Assembly: GCA_964342695.1 (NCBI GenBank)
Contig: CAYFFV010000002.1
Span: 62,001-126,000 of the forward strand
Length of the DNA: 64,000 nt
Origin: CAYFFV01 sp964342695
Lineage (GTDB): Bacteria; Acidobacteriota; Vicinamibacteria; Vicinamibacterales; UBA8438
Direction of reading: 5' to 3'
In this document: positions 18,880 through 26,668 of the stretch, in pieces
Position numbering within the stretch: the first letter of the stretch is position 1
How the letters are laid out: each line of letters starts with the position of its first letter
Translations under genes and position numbers: made by a program
Notes under the pieces: generated by a model
Told to the model about the DNA's origin: nothing
Database searches by the model: none
The model's input: the letters and a program-made list of their open reading frames with translations, nothing else

Positions 18880-19188
18880 ATGACTGAACATGAGGGCCAT
18901 TCGTCTAGCGACAATCATCGCACAGTCAAATGTGTAAAACTTCAAAAAGAACTTCCTGGTCTCAATGCCCCACCATGGCCAGGAGAACTAGGAGAACGGA
19001 TATTCGACAAAGTTTCTGCTGAAGCATGGAAGATGTGGGAAGAACGCATGAAAATGATTCTTAATGAGTATCGACTCATGCCTTGGCAGAAAGAAGCCCA
19101 AGAATTAGTTGCCAAACAAATGGAAGATTTTTTCTTTGGAGAAGGGGCAGCGCTACCTCCAGATTATGTCCCACCCCAAGAGAAATGA
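18880..19188 (+). CDS. yggX: YggX-type Fe(II)-trafficking / oxidative damage protection protein
   Basis: The 102-residue product matches YggX: a short N-terminal tail, then VKCVKLQKELPGLNAPPWPG with the conserved Cys, LGERIFDKVSAEAWKMWEER, MKMILNEYRLMPWQKEAQEL and a C-terminal MEDFFFGEG. YggX protects iron-sulfur clusters from oxidation and is thought to handle ferrous iron. The ribosome site AAGGAA lies before ATG 18880. Its place behind an iron-sulfur molybdoenzyme fits protection of that enzyme, which is inference. It has a tail about 10 residues longer than E. coli YggX at the N-terminus. Confidence 0.9.
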   Translation: MTEHEGHSSSDNHRTVKCVKLQKELPGLNAPPWPGELGERIFDKVSAEAWKMWEERMKMILNEYRLMPWQKEAQELVAKQMEDFFFGEGAALPPDYVPPQEK

Positions 19189-19201
19189 TTCAAATTCTTG
19201 G

Positions 19202-20488
19202 TTATGATTTAACTTCTAAATGTGTAACGACTTCAAAACTTAATAGTGCGTGCGCCGTTCTGAGCGCTCGAATAACTTTCTTTTGAGAGTTTCCGCGGGA
19301 AAAAATAAACCCTAAGTAACTTCCTCCGTCAGGTGGCGGGCGAAGATGTTGGCCGAGTTTTGCGGTAATAATTACATCCTCAATAAATTCTACGTTCTTT
19401 GCGAGTTCCACTCCTTCCATATTCTTAAGATGTCCGTCACGCGTAATTGGAATCATCATTACGGCAGAAACACAGGATTCTCTCTTATAGGTTGCAACTG
19501 AACGTCCAGCTGCGTGATTTAATATTAGTGATTCATGGCTCAAAGACTGACGCCCTTCGCAATCAAAGCGTAACATTCTTGAACAAAGTCCACCTATCGG
19601 TCGAGCCGCAACTTCCAAAACAAAGATTCCATTTTTATTGATTCGGCATTCGGCATGAATCGGACCATTTAGAAGACCTAAGGCACGAACTGATTCACAC
19701 ACAACCTCACACAGGCGTTTACGCTCTAAGCCACCAGCCTCATTAGAGGTTACATAAATTGTTTCTTCAAAATAAGGCCCCTCAAGAGGATCAGGCTTAT
19801 CAAAAACAGCGAGAATGTTGAGTTCTCCTTGTGTCATCAGGCCCTCAACAGCTACTTCTCGACCAGGAATGTATCCTTCGAGAATGATTTCTCGTTTTGA
19901 TGACAGCCCTGCCCCACTCTCACCAGAAATTTCTAGCAATTCATTAATGCGCTGCAGACCAATCTCTAACTCAGCTGAACTATCAATTCGCATTACACCC
20001 TGACTCGCAGACAGTGACAGGGGCTTCATGACACAGGGAAAATCAATGTCTGATTTTAATAATTCTAATGCGGAATCCTCGAACGAAAAACGCTTAAACC
20101 AAGGAACAAGAAGTCCCGCCTCCTTCAAACGCAATCGTGTCAAAAATTTATTACCACAGATATCGACGGCGGATATCGGATGTCCGGATAGACCAAGTGA
20201 CTCAGCAATAACGGCAGCAACACGTGCAGATTTGTCTCCTATGGCAACAATACCGACTATCGGTTTTCTGTTGGCGGCATCACGTATTACTCGAACCGTC
20301 TCTGCATCGTCAGAAAATCTAATTGGGACAGCTCTATCTCTCCAAGGATCTTCAAGAACATGACAGCGATCGGTAGCAAGAATAAGCTCTACGTTAAGTT
20401 TCGCAGCCTCTTGCTTAAATGCCTGAATCTGATATCCAGTGGTGGTTGAAACCAGAAGGACTCGTTCTGTTATCGACATATGACCCAT
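19202..20488 (-). CDS. ATP-grasp carboxylate-amine ligase-like protein
   Basis: A 428-residue protein of the ATP-grasp superfamily, which joins a carboxylate to an amine through an acyl-phosphate. Seen: an N-terminal Rossmann-like preATP-grasp part (RVLLVSTTTGYQIQAF), NKFLTRLRLKEAG, the ATP-binding Lys155 in FPCVMKPLSLSASQG, the strand KREIILEGYIPGREVAVEG, and the metal-binding acids in GPIHAECRINKNG and VLEVAARPIGG. The layout resembles BacD/L-amino-acid ligases and PurK-like enzymes. Its ATG directly follows the TAA of the radical SAM gene, with no base between. Substrates are unknown; together with the peptide transporter gene, a dipeptide or modified amino acid product is a reasonable guess. 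Confidence 0.85.
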   Translation of the reverse strand: MGHMSITERVLLVSTTTGYQIQAFKQEAAKLNVELILATDRCHVLEDPWRDRAVPIRFSDDAETVRVIRDAANRKPIVGIVAIGDKSARVAAVIAESLGLSGHPISAVDICGNKFLTRLRLKEAGLLVPWFKRFSFEDSALELLKSDIDFPCVMKPLSLSASQGVMRIDSSAELEIGLQRINELLEISGESGAGLSSKREIILEGYIPGREVAVEGLMTQGELNILAVFDKPDPLEGPYFEETIYVTSNEAGGLERKRLCEVVCESVRALGLLNGPIHAECRINKNGIFVLEVAARPIGGLCSRMLRFDCEGRQSLSHESLILNHAAGRSVATYKRESCVSAVMMIPITRDGHLKNMEGVELAKNVEFIEDVIITAKLGQHLRPPPDGGSYLGFIFSRGNSQKKVIRALRTAHALLSFEVVTHLEVKS

Positions 20489-21877
20489 TTAAACCAGGGC
20501 TACCTGCCCGGTCGAAGGTTCAGCTCAACAGTACCAGGGCTCATTTAGGTATGGCACCTCAGAACGACTGGAAAATATATTTATCCTGTCCGGTTCTATG
20601 CAACCAGAAACCGCATAGGCTGCAGCCCACACTTTTTCAAACACTTCTGAGCGCGGTAGATCAAGATTCTCGCTCACCACAGCACCAATTGTGTGACTGA
20701 AATCTTCAACTTTCGAGTCCGAATGCTTCCAAGGATAAACTAGTTTTTCGGAATCGAACGGATCTATTACTTCCGAAATGCTTGCGTTCATAAGGAGAGG
20801 AGAACTCTCTGGTAAAAGTAATCGCAACACAAGCTGAATTGATGCGACACTCTCGACTATACCTAATCGATCAATATCTGCGAGAAATCTGCAATATCCA
20901 GAAATCGAAGTCCATGGGTTGAAGGGAACAAACGTTGGAGAAACAGACAGTCCAACGGCGTCACACTCCTGAAGCATCTGTCTAATGTCGTCCTTTGTAT
21001 GGCCCTTACGTAATTGCTGCAAAACATAATCATCAAACGATTCAACTGCGGTTGTAACAAAAAGACATCCAGTACGCTTTAAAAGAGACAAAAGCTCTCG
21101 GTGACGCAACAAATGCTCAACTTTTATTGTAACGTCGTATGTAAGACCATCAAATTCTCTCTCTAAGGACTCAACAATCTCTATCGCATGTTTAGTGCCA
21201 TTAAAAAAATCTGGATCGCCAAAAGTAATATGCTGTGCACCTTCACGAACTTGTGCGCGAATATCCGCAATGACAACATCAGTAGCAACAATGCGAAATT
21301 GACCGTTGTAAATTGGAACAATCGGACAATGAGCACAGTGGTGCTTGCAGCCCCTACTCGATTCTGTGTACCCGACTACACAAGATTCACCTTGCTTCTG
21401 AAGTCGCGCATATTCCGAAAGGCTCGGAAGCGCTCGGCGATCAGGAACCTTGAACTCAAGGCGGGGAATTCTTTCTTTTTTCTGCAGTGACCATTCACTT
21501 ACTTCCTTGCCTTTTACAAACGCTACAAGATCCTTTTCAAATTCAGGTCCAAGGATTTGATCGACTCCCACTGATTTGAGGTAAGAAGCATTTAGTGGTG
21601 CGTACAAACCAAAGCAAAAAATACATGCATCAGGATTCCGCTGTTTGACACGGTTGATCACAGGGACGGCCAGACGAGTCGCCGTGTGCATAGGAAGATA
21701 GAAGCCAACAAAATCTACCTGTGTAAAATCTGCATCGAGCGGTTGCCTAGAAAGATCCAGACAGGATACCTCTACACCAGATTCGACGAGCCAGCTAACA
21801 GGCGAGGCAATTCCAAATGGCTGATGCCCTAATTCATAGGTGGAAACTAAAAGAACACGCACGCGCCTATTTGACAT
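20489..21877 (-). CDS. B12-binding-like radical SAM selenoprotein with Cys-Sec-Ala-Glu-Pro tail
   Basis: The radical SAM cluster motif is C177, C181, C184 in SRGCKHHCAHC. Residues 1 to 125 look like a Rossmann-type cobalamin-binding domain (RVLLVSTYELGHQPFG), though the DxHxxG cobalamin motif is absent. The frame seems to end with EPWYC then TGA at 20525..20527, but read through it continues AEPSTGQVALV and stops at TAA 20489..20491, the base before the next gene's ATG. The result, 462 residues with Sec451, ends in C-U-A-E-P plus eight residues. I recall a RefSeq family named CUAEP/CCAEP-tail radical SAM (seleno)protein; the match to that name is exact. A SECIS-like hairpin follows the UGA. 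The start overlaps the transporter gene by 11 bases. The reaction is unknown. Confidence 0.9.
20493..20512 (-). promoter_or_regulatory. SECIS-like hairpin for the radical SAM UGA
   Basis: Twelve bases after the TGA the mRNA reads ACCGGGCAGGUAGCCCUGGU. ACC pairs with GGU and GGGC with GCCC, leaving one bulged U and the apical loop AGGUA, which carries GGU. The loop GU lies about 21 bases after the UGA, nearly the same distance as in fdoG. The hairpin falls inside the last codons before TAA. Confidence 0.8.
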
Positions 21878-23330
21878 CTTCCGCCAAGCGACTGACCGGA
21901 CCAGATACTAAAAACAATACGCATCCTGTCCCAACCACAATTAGTCCAACTGTTCCAAACAACTGCGGCAAGTCAAGACTCTCTGTGAGCCCGGCAACTA
22001 ATCCGGCCAAAAGGCTCCCGAGAGCTGATGCCATAAACCAAATACCCATCATCTGACCAACAAGACGTTTCGGGGAAAGCTTCGTGATGCTACTAAGACC
22101 GACAGGGCTCAGACATAATTCTCCTGTGGTGTGAAAAAAATATGTTACGACCAGCCACATTGGACTAACTCCTGACCCGTCGACTGAAAACGTAGCACCC
22201 CACGCTAAAACGAAAAATCCAACTCCTAATTGAGTAAGCCCCAAAGCGAATTTAACTGGTATGGAGGGATTTTTTTGACCAAGTTTCACCCAAAAAGCAC
22301 CAAAGACAGGTGCAAACAAGACTATAAACAAAGGATTAACTGACTGAAGCCATGTGGCTGGAATTTCCCATTCGCCTACATTCCTATCAGTAAGTCGTTC
22401 CGCAAACAGATTCATCGATGAACCGGCTTGCTCAAAACCCGACCAAAACACAGCAGCCGCAACAAACAGAACCGGAATAACCGCGACGCGCCGTCGTTCC
22501 GCTTGACTCAAATCGACATATAAAAATACATAGGCAAAATATAAAAGAACAAGCATCGTAATTATTAAACCGGTTCCTTGTGCAATGCTAAGGATAGACA
22601 CGTTCAATGAATCATTTGCTTGCAGAAAAGAAATCAACACTAGTAGCACACAAACAACACCTACACCACTTAAGAAACTACGAATAACACTTGCACGTTC
22701 GCCAGAACTCTGTTGTTGCAACAATCCGGCTGCACCAAGATGCTTCCATCCGAGTACGTATTGAATGACACCAAGTAACATCCCAATACCTGCGGCACTA
22801 AATCCCAAGTGCCAATTAATACCTTCACCTAAGTAACCGCAAATAAGTGGTCCGGCAAAAGCGCCAATGTTGATGCCCATGTAATAGATAGAAAACCCGG
22901 CATCGCGACGCGCTCCACCCTCTGGATAAAGATCAGCCACAATCGCACTAATATTCGGCTTCAAAAGACCCGTACCAATAACGATAAGCAAAAGACCAAA
23001 ATAGAAGGCTGAAATCGTAGGAACCGCTAGTGAAAAATGCCCCAAGGCGATGACAATGGCACCGTAGAGCACGGCATGGCGCTGTCCCATAAGCCGATCA
23101 CCGATCCATCCACCTGGTAATGCCACGGCATATACCGCAAATGTGTATAAGCCATAGATAGCTGTAGTTGTGCTCACAGTCATGCCCAAACCACCGCTCG
23201 TGACCAAATCAGTCATAAACAAAACAAGTAGCGCACGCATCCCGTAATAACTGAACCGTTCCCACATTTCAGTAAAAAACAAGGTAGCCAACCCACGCGG
23301 ATGCCCAAACCACAAAGACGACTGCATCAT
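21867..23330 (-). CDS. POT/PTR-family peptide transporter
   Basis: A 487-residue proton-coupled oligopeptide transporter with about 14 hydrophobic segments. The proton-coupling ExxER motif is present as E21, E24, R25 in TEMWERFSYYG. Other family blocks are GGWIGDRLMGQRHAVLYG, the PTR signature GTGLLKPNISAIVADLYPEG and IGINIGAF-like YMGINIGAFAGPLI. Members import di- and tripeptides, and some move other small molecules. AAGGA before the first ATG supports the start. It is the first gene of the operon leading into the radical SAM selenoprotein and the ATP-grasp ligase, so its cargo may be the substrate or product of those enzymes (inference). Confidence 0.92.
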   Translation of the reverse strand: MMQSSLWFGHPRGLATLFFTEMWERFSYYGMRALLVLFMTDLVTSGGLGMTVSTTTAIYGLYTFAVYAVALPGGWIGDRLMGQRHAVLYGAIVIALGHFSLAVPTISAFYFGLLLIVIGTGLLKPNISAIVADLYPEGGARRDAGFSIYYMGINIGAFAGPLICGYLGEGINWHLGFSAAGIGMLLGVIQYVLGWKHLGAAGLLQQQSSGERASVIRSFLSGVGVVCVLLVLISFLQANDSLNVSILSIAQGTGLIITMLVLLYFAYVFLYVDLSQAERRRVAVIPVLFVAAAVFWSGFEQAGSSMNLFAERLTDRNVGEWEIPATWLQSVNPLFIVLFAPVFGAFWVKLGQKNPSIPVKFALGLTQLGVGFFVLAWGATFSVDGSGVSPMWLVVTYFFHTTGELCLSPVGLSSITKLSPKRLVGQMMGIWFMASALGSLLAGLVAGLTESLDLPQLFGTVGLIVVGTGCVLFLVSGPVSRLAEDVK

Positions 23331-23476
23331 ATTTTCCTTTTAAGTTCGATACGGAAACTCATTCCGAATCAACTGAACGCTGTCACACACACATTTACGA
23401 CAATAATAAATCTGAAAAGATACTCCATGCCTCGTAGACCCAACGACAGAAGCTAAATCACGAAGTTCCACTATTT

Positions 23477-23490
23477 GCATTGTACAATGC
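23477..23490. promoter_or_regulatory. 14-base perfect palindrome between divergent genes
   Basis: GCATTGTACAATGC is a perfect palindrome in the 293-base gap between the peptide-transporter operon and the hydrolase gene. The half-site TTGCATTG at its left (23475..23482) recurs once at 23545..23552, 70 bases away. It could be an operator for a dimeric regulator of either gene. Nothing else in this gap is recognisable. Confidence 0.35.
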
Positions 23491-23623
23491 GTAAATGATT
23501 TGGATAGGCAAGCACAGGGAAAACGAACTGAGAATCGACACTTTTTGCATTGAAATAAGATTTACAGACCGCGCATCAAAATCATCAGACTGCCAAAAAG
23601 GCTCTCCTATGTAAGCGTCGGTT

Positions 23624-24667
23624 ATGGAAAAACAGGTTATGAGTCACGATGATGATGTTTTTATCCCCGCACGACATATAAAAAGTGGCCATGTGATGAC
23701 CTTATTCACATGGGCTCGCTTGAGAAATTTTCAGAAACTTCCAACACCTGTTTCCAGATATTTTGATGTCGCTGATGATGCACGTGTCCTTGCGCATTGT
23801 TACTGGCAGACAAACAAACAAGAACGGCCAACCCTTCTAGCACTACACGGACTAGAAGGGTCCAGCGACGCACACTACATGCGTGGCCTAGCGGATAAAG
23901 CCTACCGTCGTGGTTTTAATGTTGTGCTTCTTAATCAAAGAAACTGTGGCGGGACCGAACATCTATCATCCGGCCTGTACCACTCAGGTCTTTCAGAAGA
24001 TCCTCGTGAAGTTATAAACGAACTAATCACGTTAGATCACTTAAAATCTGTTTCCGTTGTCGGCTACTCTCTTGGGGGCAACCTAGCTTTGAGGCTAGCC
24101 GGAGACTATGGCATCGAAACTCCCCCTGAAGTTTCAAGTTTTTGTGCGGTCTCACCGACAATGGACCTAGCGGCATGTGTCGATGCACTTGAACGAAAAA
24201 GCAACCTTATTTACCAGTGGAACTTCGTCAGAAATCTCAAAAAAAGGATGCGCCGTAAAGCACGGTTAATGCCCGGTGCTTTCGATTTAGGTAAATTAAG
24301 CTCAGTTAAAACTGTCCGGGAATTTGATGACGCCTTTACTGCACCATACCATGGCTTTCTTGACGCTGCCGACTACTACTATCGCGCTAGTAGCCTTCGT
24401 GTAGTAAAGTCCATTTCTGTTCCAACGTTGATTGTAACCGCAGATGACGATCCTTTTATTCCAACTGAGCAATTCAGACATCCCTCTGTCGAGGCAAATC
24501 ACATGGTCAGGGTCATCATTACACATGGCGGTGGGCATTGTGGATTCTTTGCTGGAAAGAACTCAGATTTCGACGGTTATTGGGCAGAACAGAGCGCCGT
24601 TAAGTTCTCAGAATCAAATATAACCATTCAGCCCAACAAGACCGACAGAACAGTAATAGAAACCTAA
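23624..24667 (+). CDS. YheT-type α/β-hydrolase (UPF0017)
   Basis: The 347-residue product has the α/β-hydrolase core: the oxyanion strand LLALHGLEGSSDAHY, the nucleophile elbow VVGYSLGGNLALRLAG (Ser), the acid in IVTADDDPFIPTEQF and the His in THGGGHCGFFAG. The block NQRNCGGTEHLSSGLYHSG is characteristic of the YheT/ABHD1-3 group, esterases or phospholipid/acylglycerol hydrolases of poorly known substrate. The start could be ATG 23624 or the ATG 15 bases later; neither has a clear ribosome site. Confidence 0.88.
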   Translation: MEKQVMSHDDDVFIPARHIKSGHVMTLFTWARLRNFQKLPTPVSRYFDVADDARVLAHCYWQTNKQERPTLLALHGLEGSSDAHYMRGLADKAYRRGFNVVLLNQRNCGGTEHLSSGLYHSGLSEDPREVINELITLDHLKSVSVVGYSLGGNLALRLAGDYGIETPPEVSSFCAVSPTMDLAACVDALERKSNLIYQWNFVRNLKKRMRRKARLMPGAFDLGKLSSVKTVREFDDAFTAPYHGFLDAADYYYRASSLRVVKSISVPTLIVTADDDPFIPTEQFRHPSVEANHMVRVIITHGGGHCGFFAGKNSDFDGYWAEQSAVKFSESNITIQPNKTDRTVIET

Positions 24668-24713
24668 GGCGGACATCAGGTATCGAGCTAAAGAAACTTA
24701 CGAAGTTGGTTGC

Positions 24714-25427
24714 ATGGCGAAGCATTCATCAGGTTTTACTGTCCCGGTCTCTCTCCAACAAACTCTGTCGAATGAATTCTCTATTAGAGAGTCACGACTC
24801 ATTAAACGCCTTAACACACCTAAAAAGGTGCAGGCCTATCTAAACAAATTGCCGTATAACCAAGAACCTAACGGAAAAACATTAAGAAGCTTCCGAGGAG
24901 TAATAGAAAACAAGACCGCCCACTGCATGGAAGCCGCCCTGACCGCCGCCACCATACTTGAACAGCACGGATATCCACCGCTCTTGTTAAGTTTTGAGTC
25001 AATTGACTATCTTGATCATGTGCTTTTTGTCTATCAACAAAATAAAAAATGGGGTTCAATTGGCCGATCACGAGATCCCGGCCTGCACGGCCGCAACCCT
25101 GTCTTCCGAACAGCTCGTGACCTAGCCTTAAGCTATGTCGAGCCATACGTAGATCAAACAGGAAGAATTACTGGTTATGCAGTCGTTGACCTTGGACTTC
25201 TAGAATCTTACGACTGGCGTCTCTCCAATTTAAATGTCTGGAAAACAGAACGCCTTCTCCAGGATTATTCGCACAAATCAATTAATTCCTCAAATCAAAG
25301 AATTGAAAATCTGAGGAAACGTTTTATCTTATTTAGCAAGAAAAATCCCGGAAAGAAACCACTCTACTTCAGAGAAAAGAAAGCTTGGAGTGAACTTCCA
25401 GCAATATGGAGATCAGCAAAACAGTGA
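24714..25427 (+). CDS. Transglutaminase-like protein
   Basis: A 237-residue soluble protein without a signal peptide. A cysteine in ENKTAHCMEAALTAATIL, a His in DYLDHVLFVYQ and a downstream Asp are placed as in the transglutaminase/cysteine-protease fold. I cannot tell hydrolase from ligase activity. It follows the YheT-type hydrolase by 46 bases on the same strand and converges with the zinc-ribbon gene after 13 bases. Confidence 0.6.
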   Translation: MAKHSSGFTVPVSLQQTLSNEFSIRESRLIKRLNTPKKVQAYLNKLPYNQEPNGKTLRSFRGVIENKTAHCMEAALTAATILEQHGYPPLLLSFESIDYLDHVLFVYQQNKKWGSIGRSRDPGLHGRNPVFRTARDLALSYVEPYVDQTGRITGYAVVDLGLLESYDWRLSNLNVWKTERLLQDYSHKSINSSNQRIENLRKRFILFSKKNPGKKPLYFREKKAWSELPAIWRSAKQ

Positions 25428-25440
25428 CACTAGAAAATCA

Positions 25441-25743
25441 TTAATCCAAATCAAAATCTCGATCAGGCCTTTCTACAGGTTCCTTCTTGACTTGTTCCAA
25501 CGCTTCTTCAAAGCGTTTTGAAAGCGCAGCTTCACGTCCCTTTTCGTCAGAAACAGATTGCTCAAAGATTGACTCACGACGCGCTGCCTCTTCTTCAAGA
25601 ATGGAATGTGCGTCTGATAGCTCAGGTGCATTTTCAGACGCTGGCTCTTGATAAGAAATAATACGCTTAAGATTCAAATCGAAAACAACAGCCGTACCAC
25701 AACATGGACAGGTTAACTCGATCTCAGATGTTAATGTACTCAT
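25441..25743 (-). CDS. Small zinc-ribbon-like protein
   Basis: A 100-residue, strongly acidic protein. One cysteine pair, LTCPCCGTAVVFDLN near residues 12 to 15, resembles half of a zinc ribbon, followed by a charged, probably coiled-coil helix (SILEEEAARRESIFEQ, KRFEEALEQVKKE). No second metal-binding pair is present, so a zinc site would need a dimer. Family unknown to me. Confidence 0.6.
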   Translation of the reverse strand: MSTLTSEIELTCPCCGTAVVFDLNLKRIISYQEPASENAPELSDAHSILEEEAARRESIFEQSVSDEKGREAALSKRFEEALEQVKKEPVERPDRDFDLD

Positions 25744-25855
25744 ATTAAATCAAAAGGCTGACAGCCTCCACCTCAACAGTAGCTCGTTGTTATCCCTCGT
25801 CGTAATCTTCTTCTCCTGTCACGCATATCATCCGAGTTAAAAGATGTCGCAGGAT

Positions 25856-26413
25856 TTACAACATCTCCTTAAGCTCATGCTCAAAATCATCTTTACTAGC
25901 AATACCAAGATGGGTTTTGCAAATAGTGCCAGCACGATCAATCCAGATACTCACTGGCAAGCCCCAAATAGGTCCATACGCTTCTTGAACCTCCTCATGA
26001 CCCAACCCAATAAGCATCGGATAATTTACGGAAAACTCTTCCGCAAATGGCCTGATCTGCTCAGGAGTGTCATCCACCGAAAATCCTAAAACCTGAAACC
26101 CTTGGTCACCATACTCCTCTTGCAATTCAACGAAACCTGGAATCTCAATCTTGCAAGGTCCACACCACGTTGCCCAGAAATTAAGCAAGATAACTTTTCC
26201 TTTTAGTTCAGCAAAATTTACATCGTTACCGTCCATGTCAGGAATCGTAAAATCCATTGGAGCAGGCCTCGCATCAGCATCGCAACTAGTCGAAGCGTTT
26301 ACTACACTTCCCGCAGAAGTCTCAGATTGAACGGAAAATCGAGGAATTGCTGGAAGTGTCAATAGAGCAAGACTTAGAGCAGCCCCAGCCGCTAACAACC
26401 AACGATATGTCAT
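25856..26413 (-). CDS. TlpA-like periplasmic thiol-disulfide oxidoreductase
   Basis: A 185-residue protein with an N-terminal membrane anchor or signal (LLAAGAALSLALLTLPAI) and a thioredoxin fold of the TlpA/ResA type: KGKVILLNFWATWCGPCKIE with the CGPC active site, VLGFSVDDTPEQIRPF, and the cis-Pro in WGLPVSIWID. It should reduce disulfides in the periplasm, for example during cytochrome c maturation. The ribosome site GGAG precedes the ATG by nine bases. Confidence 0.92.
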   Translation of the reverse strand: MTYRWLLAAGAALSLALLTLPAIPRFSVQSETSAGSVVNASTSCDADARPAPMDFTIPDMDGNDVNFAELKGKVILLNFWATWCGPCKIEIPGFVELQEEYGDQGFQVLGFSVDDTPEQIRPFAEEFSVNYPMLIGLGHEEVQEAYGPIWGLPVSIWIDRAGTICKTHLGIASKDDFEHELKEML

Positions 26414-26522
26414 GTAACTAATCTCCTCGTTCCTTTATACCATCAGAATAAAAACATTAAATACCAATTATTAAGAATTACATTATCGCTTTATGGAACC
26501 TATAATCTCAAGGCACTATTTC

Positions 26523-26540
26523 TATGACAATTCTGTCATA
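26523..26540. promoter_or_regulatory. Inverted repeat upstream of the barrel/propeller gene
   Basis: TATGACA and TGTCATA are perfect seven-base arms separated by ATTC. The repeat lies about 130 bases before ATG 26669 and about 110 bases before the TlpA start, in a 255-base divergent region. Its form suits a dimeric repressor or activator site. The rest of the gap is AT-rich and unremarkable. Confidence 0.35.
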
Positions 26541-26668
26541 CAGTTGGGCGAAGAAACTCCCTTGGTTTTAAAACTATTTATTGAAAAACTCTGCTGCACT
26601 TCGTGTGAAGTCTTAGCTACAATAGGATTGTTGGGTTTCAAAGCACGTTATCTAATTGAGGTGTTTTT

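Noticed and set aside
23331..23623. Possible small gene or RNA in the longest intergenic gap
   Set aside because: No frame over about 30 codons with a start and ribosome site, and no tRNA arm or TΨC-like box; only the palindrome is reported.
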